Shown here one piece after another: positions 1 to 5,334 of a stretch of 5,334 nt of DNA; within the stretch, counting starts at the first letter, position 1, and each line of letters opens with the position of its first letter. The position numbers and the translations under genes are program-made. The stretch is from Methylobacterium sp. (GTDB lineage: Bacteria; Pseudomonadota; Alphaproteobacteria; Rhizobiales; Beijerinckiaceae), in assembly GCA_021154065.1 (NCBI GenBank), contig JAJKJG010000342.1, positions 1 through 5,334 on the forward strand, given 5' to 3'. The notes under the pieces were generated by a model. It saw only the letters and a program-made list of their open reading frames with translations. It did no database searches and was not told the DNA's origin.

Positions 1-1174
1 TCTCGCCGGGGCTGATGCCGGAGGCGATGACGGCGATCTCGTTGCGGCTGTCGGCGATCTCGACCTTGCGCCGCTCGACCGTGCCGTCGGCCTTCACGAC
101 GAAGGCGAAGGTGCCGCCCTGGCCGGGCGATACCGCGACGAGGGGCACAGTGGTGACGTTCGGGCGCGCCCCGAGGTCGGCCTCGATGCGCACGTACTGG
201 CCGGGCCAGAGCTGGTCGCCCTCGTTGTCGAACATCGCCTTCGCCGTCACCGTGCCGGAGAGGGTGTCGACGGCCGAGTCGACGAAGAACAGCTTGCCCG
301 TCGCGGACGCCTGCGTCGCGCCGCTGGCGTAGGCGCGCACCGGCGCGGCGCCGTTGCGGGCGAGCGCCGCCCGGACGAGGTCGAGCTCGCGCTCGGGCAG
401 CGAGAACGAGATCCGCAACGGCTTGAGCTGCGTGATCGTCACGAGGCCGTCGCCGGTGTCGTTCGCGCGAACGAGGTTGCCGGGCGTCACGCGCACGACG
501 CCGACGCGGCCGGCGATCGGCGCCTTGATGACCGTGTAGTCGAGCTTGATGCGGTCGGCCTGGAGCGTCGCCTGGTCGGCGGCGACGTTCGCGGCCGCGA
601 CCTTCGAGTCGGCGGTGACGACGTCGAACTGCTGGCGCGACGCCGAGCCCTTGGACAGGAGCTCCTCGACCCGGCGCACGTCGGCCTGGGTGCGGGCGAG
701 CGTCGCCTGGTCCTTGGCCAGCATCGCCTCGTCGCGGGCGATCTGGGCCTGGACCTCGCGGTCATCGATACGGAACAGCACGTCGCCGGCCTTGACGACC
801 TCGCCGTCCCGGACCTTCTGCTCCACGACCTGCCCGTCGATGCGGGCCCGCACCGTCACGGTCGCGTCCGGCTCGACCCAGCCGACGCTCGAGCGGGTGA
901 TCGGCAGGTCGACGCTCTCGGCGACGGCGGTCACGACCGCGACGCGGGCCGCCTCGCCCTGGTTCCGGCCGCGCCCCTGCCTCGCGCCGGCGGCGGGCGC
1001 CGCCGCGGCATTCGGATTGGCCGCCTCGGGGGCCTCGCCGCCGGCGAGACGTCGCACCGCCGCGGCCGTCTGCGACCAGGCGGCATAGAGATTCCCGTTG
1101 TGGTGGGTGTGAACCCAGTAGGCGAGCCCCGCGACGGCGGCGAGGAACAGGACAAGGGCGGTAAGACGCTTCAT
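1..1174 (-). CDS. RND-type efflux periplasmic adaptor (HlyD/MdtA/MexA family), partial
   Basis: This is the periplasmic adaptor (membrane fusion protein) of a tripartite drug efflux pump, which joins an inner-membrane transporter to an outer-membrane channel. About 391 codons are present and the C-terminus lies beyond the left edge. Reading the minus strand from ATG at 1174, an N-terminal hydrophobic signal/anchor (MKRLTALVLFLAAVAGLAYW) has no lipobox cysteine. An Ala/Pro/Gly-rich linker follows (~45-75). The first lipoyl half is at ~105-135 (RARIDGQVVEQKVRDGEVV, then GDVLFRID), an alpha-helical hairpin at ~137-210, and the second lipoyl half at ~211-235 (DYTVIKAPIAGRVG, VTPGNLV). The beta-barrel follows, with LWPGQYVRIEADLG near 321-334. 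The phrases TVIKAPIAGRVG and LWPGQYV are typical of RND adaptors rather than EmrA-type ones. The start overlaps the tetR stop as ATGA, suggesting translational coupling. An RND permease gene probably follows to the left (inference). Confidence 0.93.
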   Translation of the reverse strand, partial: MKRLTALVLFLAAVAGLAYWVHTHHNGNLYAAWSQTAAAVRRLAGGEAPEAANPNAAAAPAAGARQGRGRNQGEAARVAVVTAVAESVDLPITRSSVGWVEPDATVTVRARIDGQVVEQKVRDGEVVKAGDVLFRIDDREVQAQIARDEAMLAKDQATLARTQADVRRVEELLSKGSASRQQFDVVTADSKVAAANVAADQATLQADRIKLDYTVIKAPIAGRVGVVRVTPGNLVRANDTGDGLVTITQLKPLRISFSLPERELDLVRAALARNGAAPVRAYASGATQASATGKLFFVDSAVDTLSGTVTAKAMFDNEGDQLWPGQYVRIEADLGARPNVTTVPLVAVSPGQGGTFAFVVKADGTVERRKVEIADSRNEIAVIASGISPGE

Positions 1175-1803
1175 GCGAAGGCTCCGGAGGTCAGCGCCGG
1201 CGCGGCGCGGCGGGACCGCGCCTCCGCGGCCCGCAAACCGTTGATGAAGAGCTCGGCGACGGCATCGGAAAGCTCGTGGGCGCCGATCCGGGCGTGCGCC
1301 GCCATCCGCACCGAACCGAGAATCGCAAGCGCCGCCAAATCCGGATCGACCGGCGCGAAATCGCCGTCGCGACCGCCTTCGGCGACGATGCTGCCGATCG
1401 CGGCGCGAAGGTTGCGGAAGCCCTGCCGCAGGACCCGCCGGCTGTCGGCCGCCGATTGCGAGCTTGCCGTCTCGGAGGCCTGGATCGCCGGGGCGAGCCG
1501 GCCGACCCGGGTCAGGATCAGGGCGATCATCCGGCGAAGCCGCCGCTCGACGGGCTCCGGCTCGGCCCGGATGTCCTCGATCTCGATCCGAAGCTGCGTC
1601 AGCGTCTGCTCGAGGGCCTCGACGAACAGCAGCTCCTTGTGCGGGAAATAGCGATAGAGGGTCGGCTTCGCGACCGAGGCCGCGGCCGCGATCGCGTCCA
1701 TATGCACATCGGCATAGGGCGCCTCGGCGAACAGCCGCGCCGCCGCCTCGACGATCCTGGCCCGCCGTGCCGCGAAAGCCGGGCTGATCTCGGTTGTCGA
1801 CAT
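1171..1803 (-). CDS. TetR/AcrR-family transcriptional repressor
   Basis: A 210-residue one-component regulator, a normal length for TetR proteins. The N-terminal DNA-binding domain spans about residues 13-60: helix 1 (RRARIVEAAARLFAEAPY), then the helix-turn-helix with DAIAAAASVAKPTLYRYFPHKELLF, where the VAKPTLYRYFPHKE stretch is the family hallmark. The C-terminal ~140 residues are the helical ligand-binding and dimerisation domain, too divergent to name a ligand. The open frame extends upstream to 1983, but I start at ATG 1803: the extra 60 residues match no family feature, a purine-rich GGGGACGGA precedes this ATG, and the longer form would run through the palindrome at 1816-1833. The gene is first in an operon with the adaptor (4-base ATGA overlap) and divergent from the MFS pump. 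This is the usual arrangement of a local efflux repressor that is autoregulated and released by a pump substrate (inference). Confidence 0.93.
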   Translation of the reverse strand: MSTTEISPAFAARRARIVEAAARLFAEAPYADVHMDAIAAAASVAKPTLYRYFPHKELLFVEALEQTLTQLRIEIEDIRAEPEPVERRLRRMIALILTRVGRLAPAIQASETASSQSAADSRRVLRQGFRNLRAAIGSIVAEGGRDGDFAPVDPDLAALAILGSVRMAAHARIGAHELSDAVAELFINGLRAAEARSRRAAPALTSGAFA

Positions 1804-1815
1804 TCCGTCCCCGAA

Positions 1816-1833
1816 TTGAACTCGCGAGTTCAA
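1816..1833. promoter_or_regulatory. Perfect 18-bp palindrome, candidate TetR operator
   Basis: TTGAACTCGCGAGTTCAA is an uninterrupted 9+9 inverted repeat, ending 13 bp upstream of the tetR start codon. Size, symmetry and placement fit a TetR-dimer operator, and GAACT/AGTTC half-sites are common for AcrR-like repressors. It lies between tetR and the possible -35 element at 1854-1859, so a bound dimer would block tetR-adaptor transcription. The MFS start is 161 bp away, so control of that gene is less certain. The palindrome is seen directly; its binding role is inferred. Confidence 0.75.
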
Positions 1834-1853
1834 GTGGGGGTGGACAGGCCCGT

Positions 1854-1859
1854 CGTCAA
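1854..1859 (-). promoter_or_regulatory. Possible -35 element of the tetR-adaptor promoter
   Basis: On the minus strand this reads TTGACG, one base from the sigma-70 consensus TTGACA. The -10 region, 16-18 bp downstream, would fall at about 1830-1837, on the edge of the palindrome, but no hexamer there resembles TATAAT. The call rests on the -35 match and its position 51-56 bp upstream of the tetR ATG. Confidence 0.3.
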
Positions 1860-1994
1860 GCGCCATGGCAAGGTGACCGCAAGCGTTTCGCCCGGCCTCG
1901 CGCCCGATCGTTGGAAACACCGCGCCTTCGTTGCGTTGGCGACGGGCGTATTCATCGCCGCGGTGCCGCGTCCGGCGAACCAACCAGGTGCTCG

Positions 1995-3491
1995 ATGGAC
2001 CGTTCCACCAGCGAAGCTCTGCGGCCGGCGCCGGGACCGCTCAGCCACCGCGAGATCCGCGCCATCATCGGCGGCATCATCGTCGCGATGCTGCTCGCGG
2101 CGCTCGACCAGACCATCGTCGCGACCGCCTTGCCGACGATCGGCCGCGAGCTTGGCGATGTCGAGGACATGCCCTGGGTCGTGACCGCCTATCTCCTCGC
2201 TTCGACGGCGGTCACCCCGCTCTACGGCAAGTTCAGCGACAGCCACGGACGGCGGATCACGCTGCTCATCGGGATCGTCACCTTCATCGTCGGCTCGCTC
2301 GCCTGCGCGCTCGCGCCGACCATGTTCCTCCTGATCGCGGCCCGGCTCGTGCAGGGGCTCGGCGGCGGCGGGCTGATCTCGCTTGCGCAGACCATCATCG
2401 CCGATGTCGTGGCGCCGAAGGAGCGCGGCCGCTACCAAGTCTACATCGCGAGCGTCTTCGTGTCGGCGAGCCTGCTCGGGCCGGTGCTCGGCGGCTTCTT
2501 CGCCGAGCATCTGCACTGGTCGGTGATCTTCTGGATCAACCTGCCGCTCGGCGCGCTGGCGTTCTGGATGAGCAACGCGGCGCTGCGCCGCCTGCCGCGT
2601 CACGACCGCCGCCACCGGCTCGACCTGCTCGGCGCCGCGCTCCTCATGGGTGCGACCATCGCCCTTCTGCTCGCGCTCAACTGGGGCGGCGTGCGCTACG
2701 CTTGGCTCTCGGCCCCGATCGCGGCCCTCCTCGCCGGATCGGCGGCGCTATGGGCCGCCCTCGCCTTGCGCCTGTACACCGCGCGCGAGCCGCTGATTCC
2801 GCTCGACATCCTGCGCAATCCGGTCGTCCGAATGGGCACGCTCGCGGCCTGCTTCGGCATGGGCACCTATATCGGGCTGACGATCTATGTGCCGATGTAT
2901 TTCGAGGCGGTGCTCGGCCTGTCGGCGAGCAATTCCGGGCTCGCCCTCATCCCGCTCATGGCCGGCACGGTGATCGGCGCCACCATCTCGGGGCGCGTCA
3001 TGGCGAACGTGACGCACTACAAGCGCCTGCCGGTCGGCGGGCTTGCCGTCGCGATGGCCGCGACCGGCCTGCTCATCGCCTCGGCCGGGCGCCTGTCGCT
3101 CCTCGCGACGGAGCTCGTCCTCGCCGCGATCAGCCTCGGCCTCGGGACCCTCCTGCCCGTGGCGACGGTCTCGATCCAGAACGCCGCCGCGGCCCATCAG
3201 CTCGGGACCGCGACCGCGGTCGCGAACTTCTTCCGTCAGCTCGGCGGGGCGCTGATCGTCGCGATCTTCGGCGCGATCGTGCTCGGCGGCGTCGGCCCGG
3301 CCGGGCGCGGCGAAAGCCTCGAGACCTTGCGAAGCGCCGTCGGCGGCGCCGATCTCGCCGCCATCTTCGGCTGGGTCTTCGCCGCCGCTCTTGCGGGCTT
3401 TGCCCTCGCCTTCCTGTTCCTGCTGCTGATGGAAGAGAAGCCGCTGCGCGCGAGCGCCGCGCGGGCGGCTGACGCCGCGGCGGCGGATTGA
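1995..3491 (+). CDS. DHA2-family MFS drug:H+ antiporter (EmrB/QacA-like)
   Basis: A 498-residue inner-membrane transporter, predicted to expel hydrophobic or cationic drugs in exchange for protons. Length and hydrophobicity pattern fit the 14-helix DHA2 family. Visible motifs: D1 in helix 1 (LDQTIVATALPTIG, ~37-50); motif A in the helix 2-3 loop (GKFSDSHGRR, ~78-87); RLVQGLGGGG in helix 4 (~117-126); antiporter motif C in helix 5 (SASLLGPVLGG, ~157-167); and FWINLPLG at ~179-186, characteristic of EmrB-like proteins. The C-terminus ends in an Ala-rich cytoplasmic tail. I chose ATG 1995 because the open frame further upstream (to 1794) crosses the operator and reads as non-family sequence; a weak CAGGTG ribosome site precedes it. 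It diverges from tetR. Close EmrB relatives usually have EmrA next door in the same operon, but none follows here. The substrate is unknown. Confidence 0.93.
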   Translation: MDRSTSEALRPAPGPLSHREIRAIIGGIIVAMLLAALDQTIVATALPTIGRELGDVEDMPWVVTAYLLASTAVTPLYGKFSDSHGRRITLLIGIVTFIVGSLACALAPTMFLLIAARLVQGLGGGGLISLAQTIIADVVAPKERGRYQVYIASVFVSASLLGPVLGGFFAEHLHWSVIFWINLPLGALAFWMSNAALRRLPRHDRRHRLDLLGAALLMGATIALLLALNWGGVRYAWLSAPIAALLAGSAALWAALALRLYTAREPLIPLDILRNPVVRMGTLAACFGMGTYIGLTIYVPMYFEAVLGLSASNSGLALIPLMAGTVIGATISGRVMANVTHYKRLPVGGLAVAMAATGLLIASAGRLSLLATELVLAAISLGLGTLLPVATVSIQNAAAAHQLGTATAVANFFRQLGGALIVAIFGAIVLGGVGPAGRGESLETLRSAVGGADLAAIFGWVFAAALAGFALAFLFLLLMEEKPLRASAARAADAAAAD

Positions 3492-3509
3492 GCGCGATCA
3501 CATGCGCTT
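3490..3509 (+). terminator. Weak hairpin across the convergent stop codons
   Basis: AGCGC (3491-3495) pairs with GCGCT (3504-3508) around an 8-base loop, extendable by one G-U pair, and is followed by only two more T. It spans the stops of both the MFS and acyl-CoA dehydrogenase genes. A 5-6 bp stem with so short a T tract is a poor intrinsic terminator, so it is listed only as the best candidate at this junction. Confidence 0.2.
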
Positions 3510-4670
3510 TGCGACCTCCTCGAGCATCACCTCGGTGGCGCCGCCGCCGATCGCCTGGACGCGGGCGTCGCGGGCCATGCGCTCGATCGCCGTGCCGCGC
3601 ATGAAGCCCATGCCGCCATGGCACTGGACGCAGGCGTACATCACCTCGTTGACGAGCTCGCCGCAATAGGCCTTCGCCATGGAGACTTCCCGGATGCAGT
3701 CGGCGCCCCGGGCCGAGCGCCACGCCGTCGCATAGACGAGCTGCCGGCCGGCCTCGATGCGCGCCGCCAGCGTCGCCAGCTTCTGCCGGATCGCCTGCTT
3801 GTCCCAGAGCGTCGCGCCGAAGGCCCGGCGCGCGCGCACCCAGGCGAGCGTCAGCTCGATCGCCGCCTGCGCCTCGCCGAGCGCCATGGCGGCGATCGCC
3901 AGGCGCTCGTTCTGGAAGTTGCGCATGATCGCGTAGAAGCCCCGCCCCTCTTCGCCGAGCAGGTTCTCGGCCGGGATCCGGCACTCGTCGAAATGGAGCT
4001 CCGCCGTGTCCGACGACCGCCAGCCGTGCTTGTCGAGCGTGCGCCCGACGCTAAGCCCGGGTGTGCCTTTCTCGACGAGAAACATCGTCAGGCCGCGGCT
4101 CGTGGCACGCTCGCCGCCGGTCTTTGCCGCGACGCAGTACAGATCGGCGTGGACGCCGTTGGTGATGAAGAGCTTGGTGCCGTCGAGGACGTAGCCGTCA
4201 GGCCCGCGTCGCGCCGTGGTGCGGATGCCCTTCACGTCGGAGCCGGCGTCGGGCTCCGTCACCGCGACGGCGGTGATGACCTCGCCGGCGATGATGCCCG
4301 GCATCCACCGCGCGCGCTGCCCTTCCGAGCCGCCGTTGAACACGTGCACGGAGGCCATATCGGTGTGGACGAGCACCGTGATCGCGACGCCGCCGTAGCC
4401 AGAGCGGCCAAGCTCCTCGGCGAGGACGACGGTTCCGAGCGCGTCCATCTCCGAGCCGCCGAAGGCCGCCGGATAGCGGATGCCGAAGAAACCGAGCTCC
4501 CCCATCCGGCGCAGCACGTCGCGCGGCACGAAGCCCTGCTCCTCCCAGGCGTCGGCGCGCGGCTTGATCTCCTCCTCGACGAAGCGCCGGACCTGGTCGC
4601 GCAGCATGCGGTGCTCGGGCCCGAACCAGGGATCGGCACCCTCGAACATTCCAGAACCGTGATCGTCCAT
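3498..4670 (-). CDS. Acyl-CoA dehydrogenase (FAD-dependent)
   Basis: A complete 390-residue cytoplasmic flavoenzyme that introduces an alpha,beta double bond into an acyl-CoA and passes electrons to ETF, in fatty-acid or branched-chain degradation. The N-terminal helical domain spans ~15-130. The middle beta-domain carries signature 1, AVTEPDAGSDVKG (~136-148), and LDGTKLFITNG (~162-172). The C-terminal helical domain starts near 240 and carries signature 2, QCHGGMGFMRGTAIERMARD (~349-368), with Gly359 where an acidic residue is usual. The MCAD/SCAD-type catalytic Glu of the YEGT motif is replaced (IGGGATEV, Gly376), while Glu255 in FQNERLAIAAMALG sits where isovaleryl-CoA and long-chain dehydrogenases carry their catalytic base. 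Glu255 is therefore the likely base, but the substrate cannot be fixed. Start: ATG 4670 with an upstream GAGG; ATG 4649 is an alternative. It converges with the MFS gene and has no metabolic partner in view. Confidence 0.95.
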   Translation of the reverse strand: MDDHGSGMFEGADPWFGPEHRMLRDQVRRFVEEEIKPRADAWEEQGFVPRDVLRRMGELGFFGIRYPAAFGGSEMDALGTVVLAEELGRSGYGGVAITVLVHTDMASVHVFNGGSEGQRARWMPGIIAGEVITAVAVTEPDAGSDVKGIRTTARRGPDGYVLDGTKLFITNGVHADLYCVAAKTGGERATSRGLTMFLVEKGTPGLSVGRTLDKHGWRSSDTAELHFDECRIPAENLLGEEGRGFYAIMRNFQNERLAIAAMALGEAQAAIELTLAWVRARRAFGATLWDKQAIRQKLATLAARIEAGRQLVYATAWRSARGADCIREVSMAKAYCGELVNEVMYACVQCHGGMGFMRGTAIERMARDARVQAIGGGATEVMLEEVAKRM

Positions 4671-4720
4671 GCCGCCGCCTCGTGGGTGCGTCGCAGCCTA
4701 GCGAGGCGGTCAGGCGCGAC
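4671..4720 (-). promoter_or_regulatory. Leader of the acyl-CoA dehydrogenase gene
   Basis: This stretch lies between the acyl-CoA dehydrogenase start and the point where cytochrome similarity stops. It contains the GAGG ribosome-binding sequence (minus strand, about 4676-4679) and little else. At 50 bp it is short for a full promoter, so transcription may start inside the cytochrome remnant or read through from it. No clear -35/-10 pair was seen. Confidence 0.4.
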
Positions 4721-5101
4721 AAGCCAGGCGAAAAAGAAATGCCACCTTCGGCCCGTTGCTAGGTCTTGAGCGCTGGGCAAGGTGCTCCAGGATGGAAAAG
4801 CGCGCGCGGCGCGACTCTCAGCCTCGCGATTCGAAGCACCAAGCACGCCAGTCGTATCAACTCCGAATCCAGCTACGGCGAGTCGCCCCCGCACCTCGCC
4901 ACGTTCGCTTTCGTGGCTCGTTATTGCCAAAAGCGGTCTGTCAAAGGCTGACGTATCGCCCCAGTAAAGGGCCGGATGAGCGTTGAAGATCTGGAGTCCG
5001 CTCATCAGCAAGATAACGGCGCACACCGCGTTCACCCAGTGCGTAGCCCGAACCGCGATCGAGTGCCGGAACACGAATCGGCGAGAGTCTCGCGAAGGCA
5101 T
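4721..5101 (-). pseudogene. 3'-truncated cytochrome b561-like (cytochrome b/b6 domain) gene remnant
   Basis: The minus-strand frame from ATG 5101 encodes about 127 residues that match the N-terminal part of a di-haem cytochrome b561-like membrane protein. Such proteins shuttle electrons between quinol and periplasmic partners, often molybdopterin oxidoreductases. Recognisable blocks are RHSIAVRATHWVNAVCAVIL (haem-ligand-type His at residue 21, first membrane helix), LMSGLQIFNAHPALYWGD, FDTTGVLGAS-like FGVDTTGVLGAS, and GRRWHFFFAWL (second His at ~121). Similarity stops at Leu 127 (position 4721), where relatives continue the helix and add further membrane segments. The frame stays open to 4259 but reads as Arg/Ser-rich shadow of the acyl-CoA dehydrogenase gene, and no other frame restores similarity. 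At least half the protein is missing, so the product should be non-functional. There is no internal stop or frameshift in the kept part, suggesting a recent break. No strong ribosome site precedes the ATG. Confidence 0.75.
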
Positions 5102-5334
5102 ATTCGTCACACCGCGTTTTTGCTCCCGGCCGAAGAATGATGCGCGGCCGAGAGTTAAGACCGTAGCAGACATGGGGCGAGGCGGTCGCCTTAATGCGGC
5201 CTGCCCGGAACGATCAGCGAAAGTCTGCCGCGGGGCGACCTCTTGTACGCTGAAAGGTGTCGTGCAGGCCTGCGTCGGGTCGATCACTCACGCTATCGTG
5301 AGAGGCGGCTTCGGCCACATGCAGGCGCGGGGCA
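5102..5334. other. Region upstream of the cytochrome remnant, no convincing gene
   Basis: These 233 bp hold no recognisable coding sequence. On the minus strand a frame open from the right edge stops at 5214 and could be the C-terminal end of an upstream gene (last residues RTRGRPAADFR). On the plus strand a frame with ATG at 5172 runs off the right edge. Neither resembles a known family. The stretch probably holds the former promoter of the cytochrome gene, but I cannot point to -35/-10 elements. Confidence 0.5.
5287..5302. repeat. Short inverted repeat, CTCACG-N4-CGTGAG
   Basis: Six-base arms CTCACG (5287-5292) and CGTGAG (5297-5302) flank a 4-base spacer. It could be a regulator site or a small hairpin. 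No T tract follows on the plus strand, and none is seen on the minus strand, so it does not look like a terminator. A match of this length may be chance. Confidence 0.3.

Larger units (their letters stand above)
1804..1994. other. Divergent tetR / MFS intergenic control region
   Basis: This 191-bp gap separates the two divergent start codons and must hold promoters for both the tetR-adaptor operon and the MFS gene. The palindrome at 1816-1833 and the TTGACG at 1854-1859 are the only elements I can point to. I found no convincing -35/-10 pair for the MFS gene and no second copy of the palindrome half-site near its start. Open frames cross the gap on both strands, but their translations are Arg/Pro-rich and match no family. 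Confidence 0.7.

Noticed and set aside
15..1088. Plus-strand open frames across the adaptor gene
   Set aside because: They are antisense to a clearly conserved minus-strand adaptor and translate to low-complexity Ser/Arg/Thr-rich sequence without family features.
1804..1983. N-terminal extension of the TetR protein from position 1983
   Set aside because: The 60 extra residues do not look like a TetR domain and would put the operator inside the coding sequence. The TetR fold begins right after ATG 1803.
1794..1994. N-terminal extension of the MFS protein from ATG 1794
   Set aside because: The extra 67 residues are non-hydrophobic, match no MFS feature and run through the operator palindrome. 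ATG 1995 gives a normal DHA2 N-terminus.
1931..2170. Other frames overlapping the MFS start region, both strands
   Set aside because: Arg/Pro/Ala-rich shadows typical of GC-rich DNA, in conflict with the well-supported MFS frame.
3456..3481. GC-rich inverted repeat (GCCGCG / CGCGGC) near the MFS 3' end
   Set aside because: It has a 14-base loop, lies inside Ala codons and has no following T tract, so it is likely a by-product of GCC/GCG codon runs.
4259..4720. Continuation of the cytochrome frame into the acyl-CoA dehydrogenase gene as a fusion protein
   Set aside because: Past position 4721 the translation is Arg/Ser-rich shadow sequence with no membrane helices. The open frame is a by-product of high G+C.
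3618..4769. Long plus-strand open frame (383 codons) opposite the acyl-CoA dehydrogenase
   Set aside because: Its translation is His/Arg/Asp-rich with no recognisable domain, while the opposite strand carries both acyl-CoA dehydrogenase signatures.
4756..4986. Small plus-strand frames of 61-76 codons
   Set aside because: All lie antisense to the cytochrome remnant, overlap each other and show no family similarity.
5172..5334. Plus-strand frame from ATG 5172 running off the right edge
   Set aside because: About 54 codons, Gly/Arg/Cys-containing, no ribosome site and no recognised motif; too little to call a gene.

Overview
The window looks like chromosomal DNA from a high-GC alphaproteobacterium, most likely of the Rhizobiales/Hyphomicrobiales. 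The genes run at roughly 70 % G+C, use GC-rich third positions throughout, and their products resemble efflux, regulator and acyl-CoA dehydrogenase families common in that order. The assignment rests on composition and protein flavour only.

Layout, left to right. (1) Positions 1-1174, minus strand: the N-terminal ~391 codons of a periplasmic adaptor (membrane fusion protein) of the MdtA/MexA/AcrA type, cut by the left edge. (2) Positions 1171-1803, minus strand: a TetR/AcrR-family repressor whose stop codon overlaps the adaptor start (ATGA), so the two form an operon, transcribed regulator first. (3) Positions 1804-1994: a divergent intergenic region with a perfect 18-bp palindrome just upstream of the repressor start, the obvious operator candidate. 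(4) Positions 1995-3491, plus strand: a DHA2-family (EmrB/QacA-like, about 14 membrane segments) drug:H+ antiporter. (5) Positions 3498-4670, minus strand: a complete acyl-CoA dehydrogenase, convergent with the antiporter across a 6-bp gap. (6) Positions 4721-5101, minus strand: a 3'-truncated remnant of a cytochrome b561-like membrane protein, about 127 residues, broken just upstream of the acyl-CoA dehydrogenase. (7) Positions 5102-5334: no convincing gene, only a short inverted repeat.

The first four elements read as a multidrug-efflux locus. A TetR sensor probably represses its own operon (tetR, adaptor, and presumably an RND pump beyond the left edge) and possibly the divergent MFS pump. 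The adaptor looks RND-type rather than EmrA-type, so the MFS pump and the adaptor need not be partners.

The right part is different. The acyl-CoA dehydrogenase has no visible link to efflux, and the DNA upstream of it has lower G+C (about 62 % by hand count) and carries a gene remnant, so positions around 4715-4721 look like a rearrangement junction. I see no RNA gene, CRISPR array, complete insertion sequence or clearly new system here.
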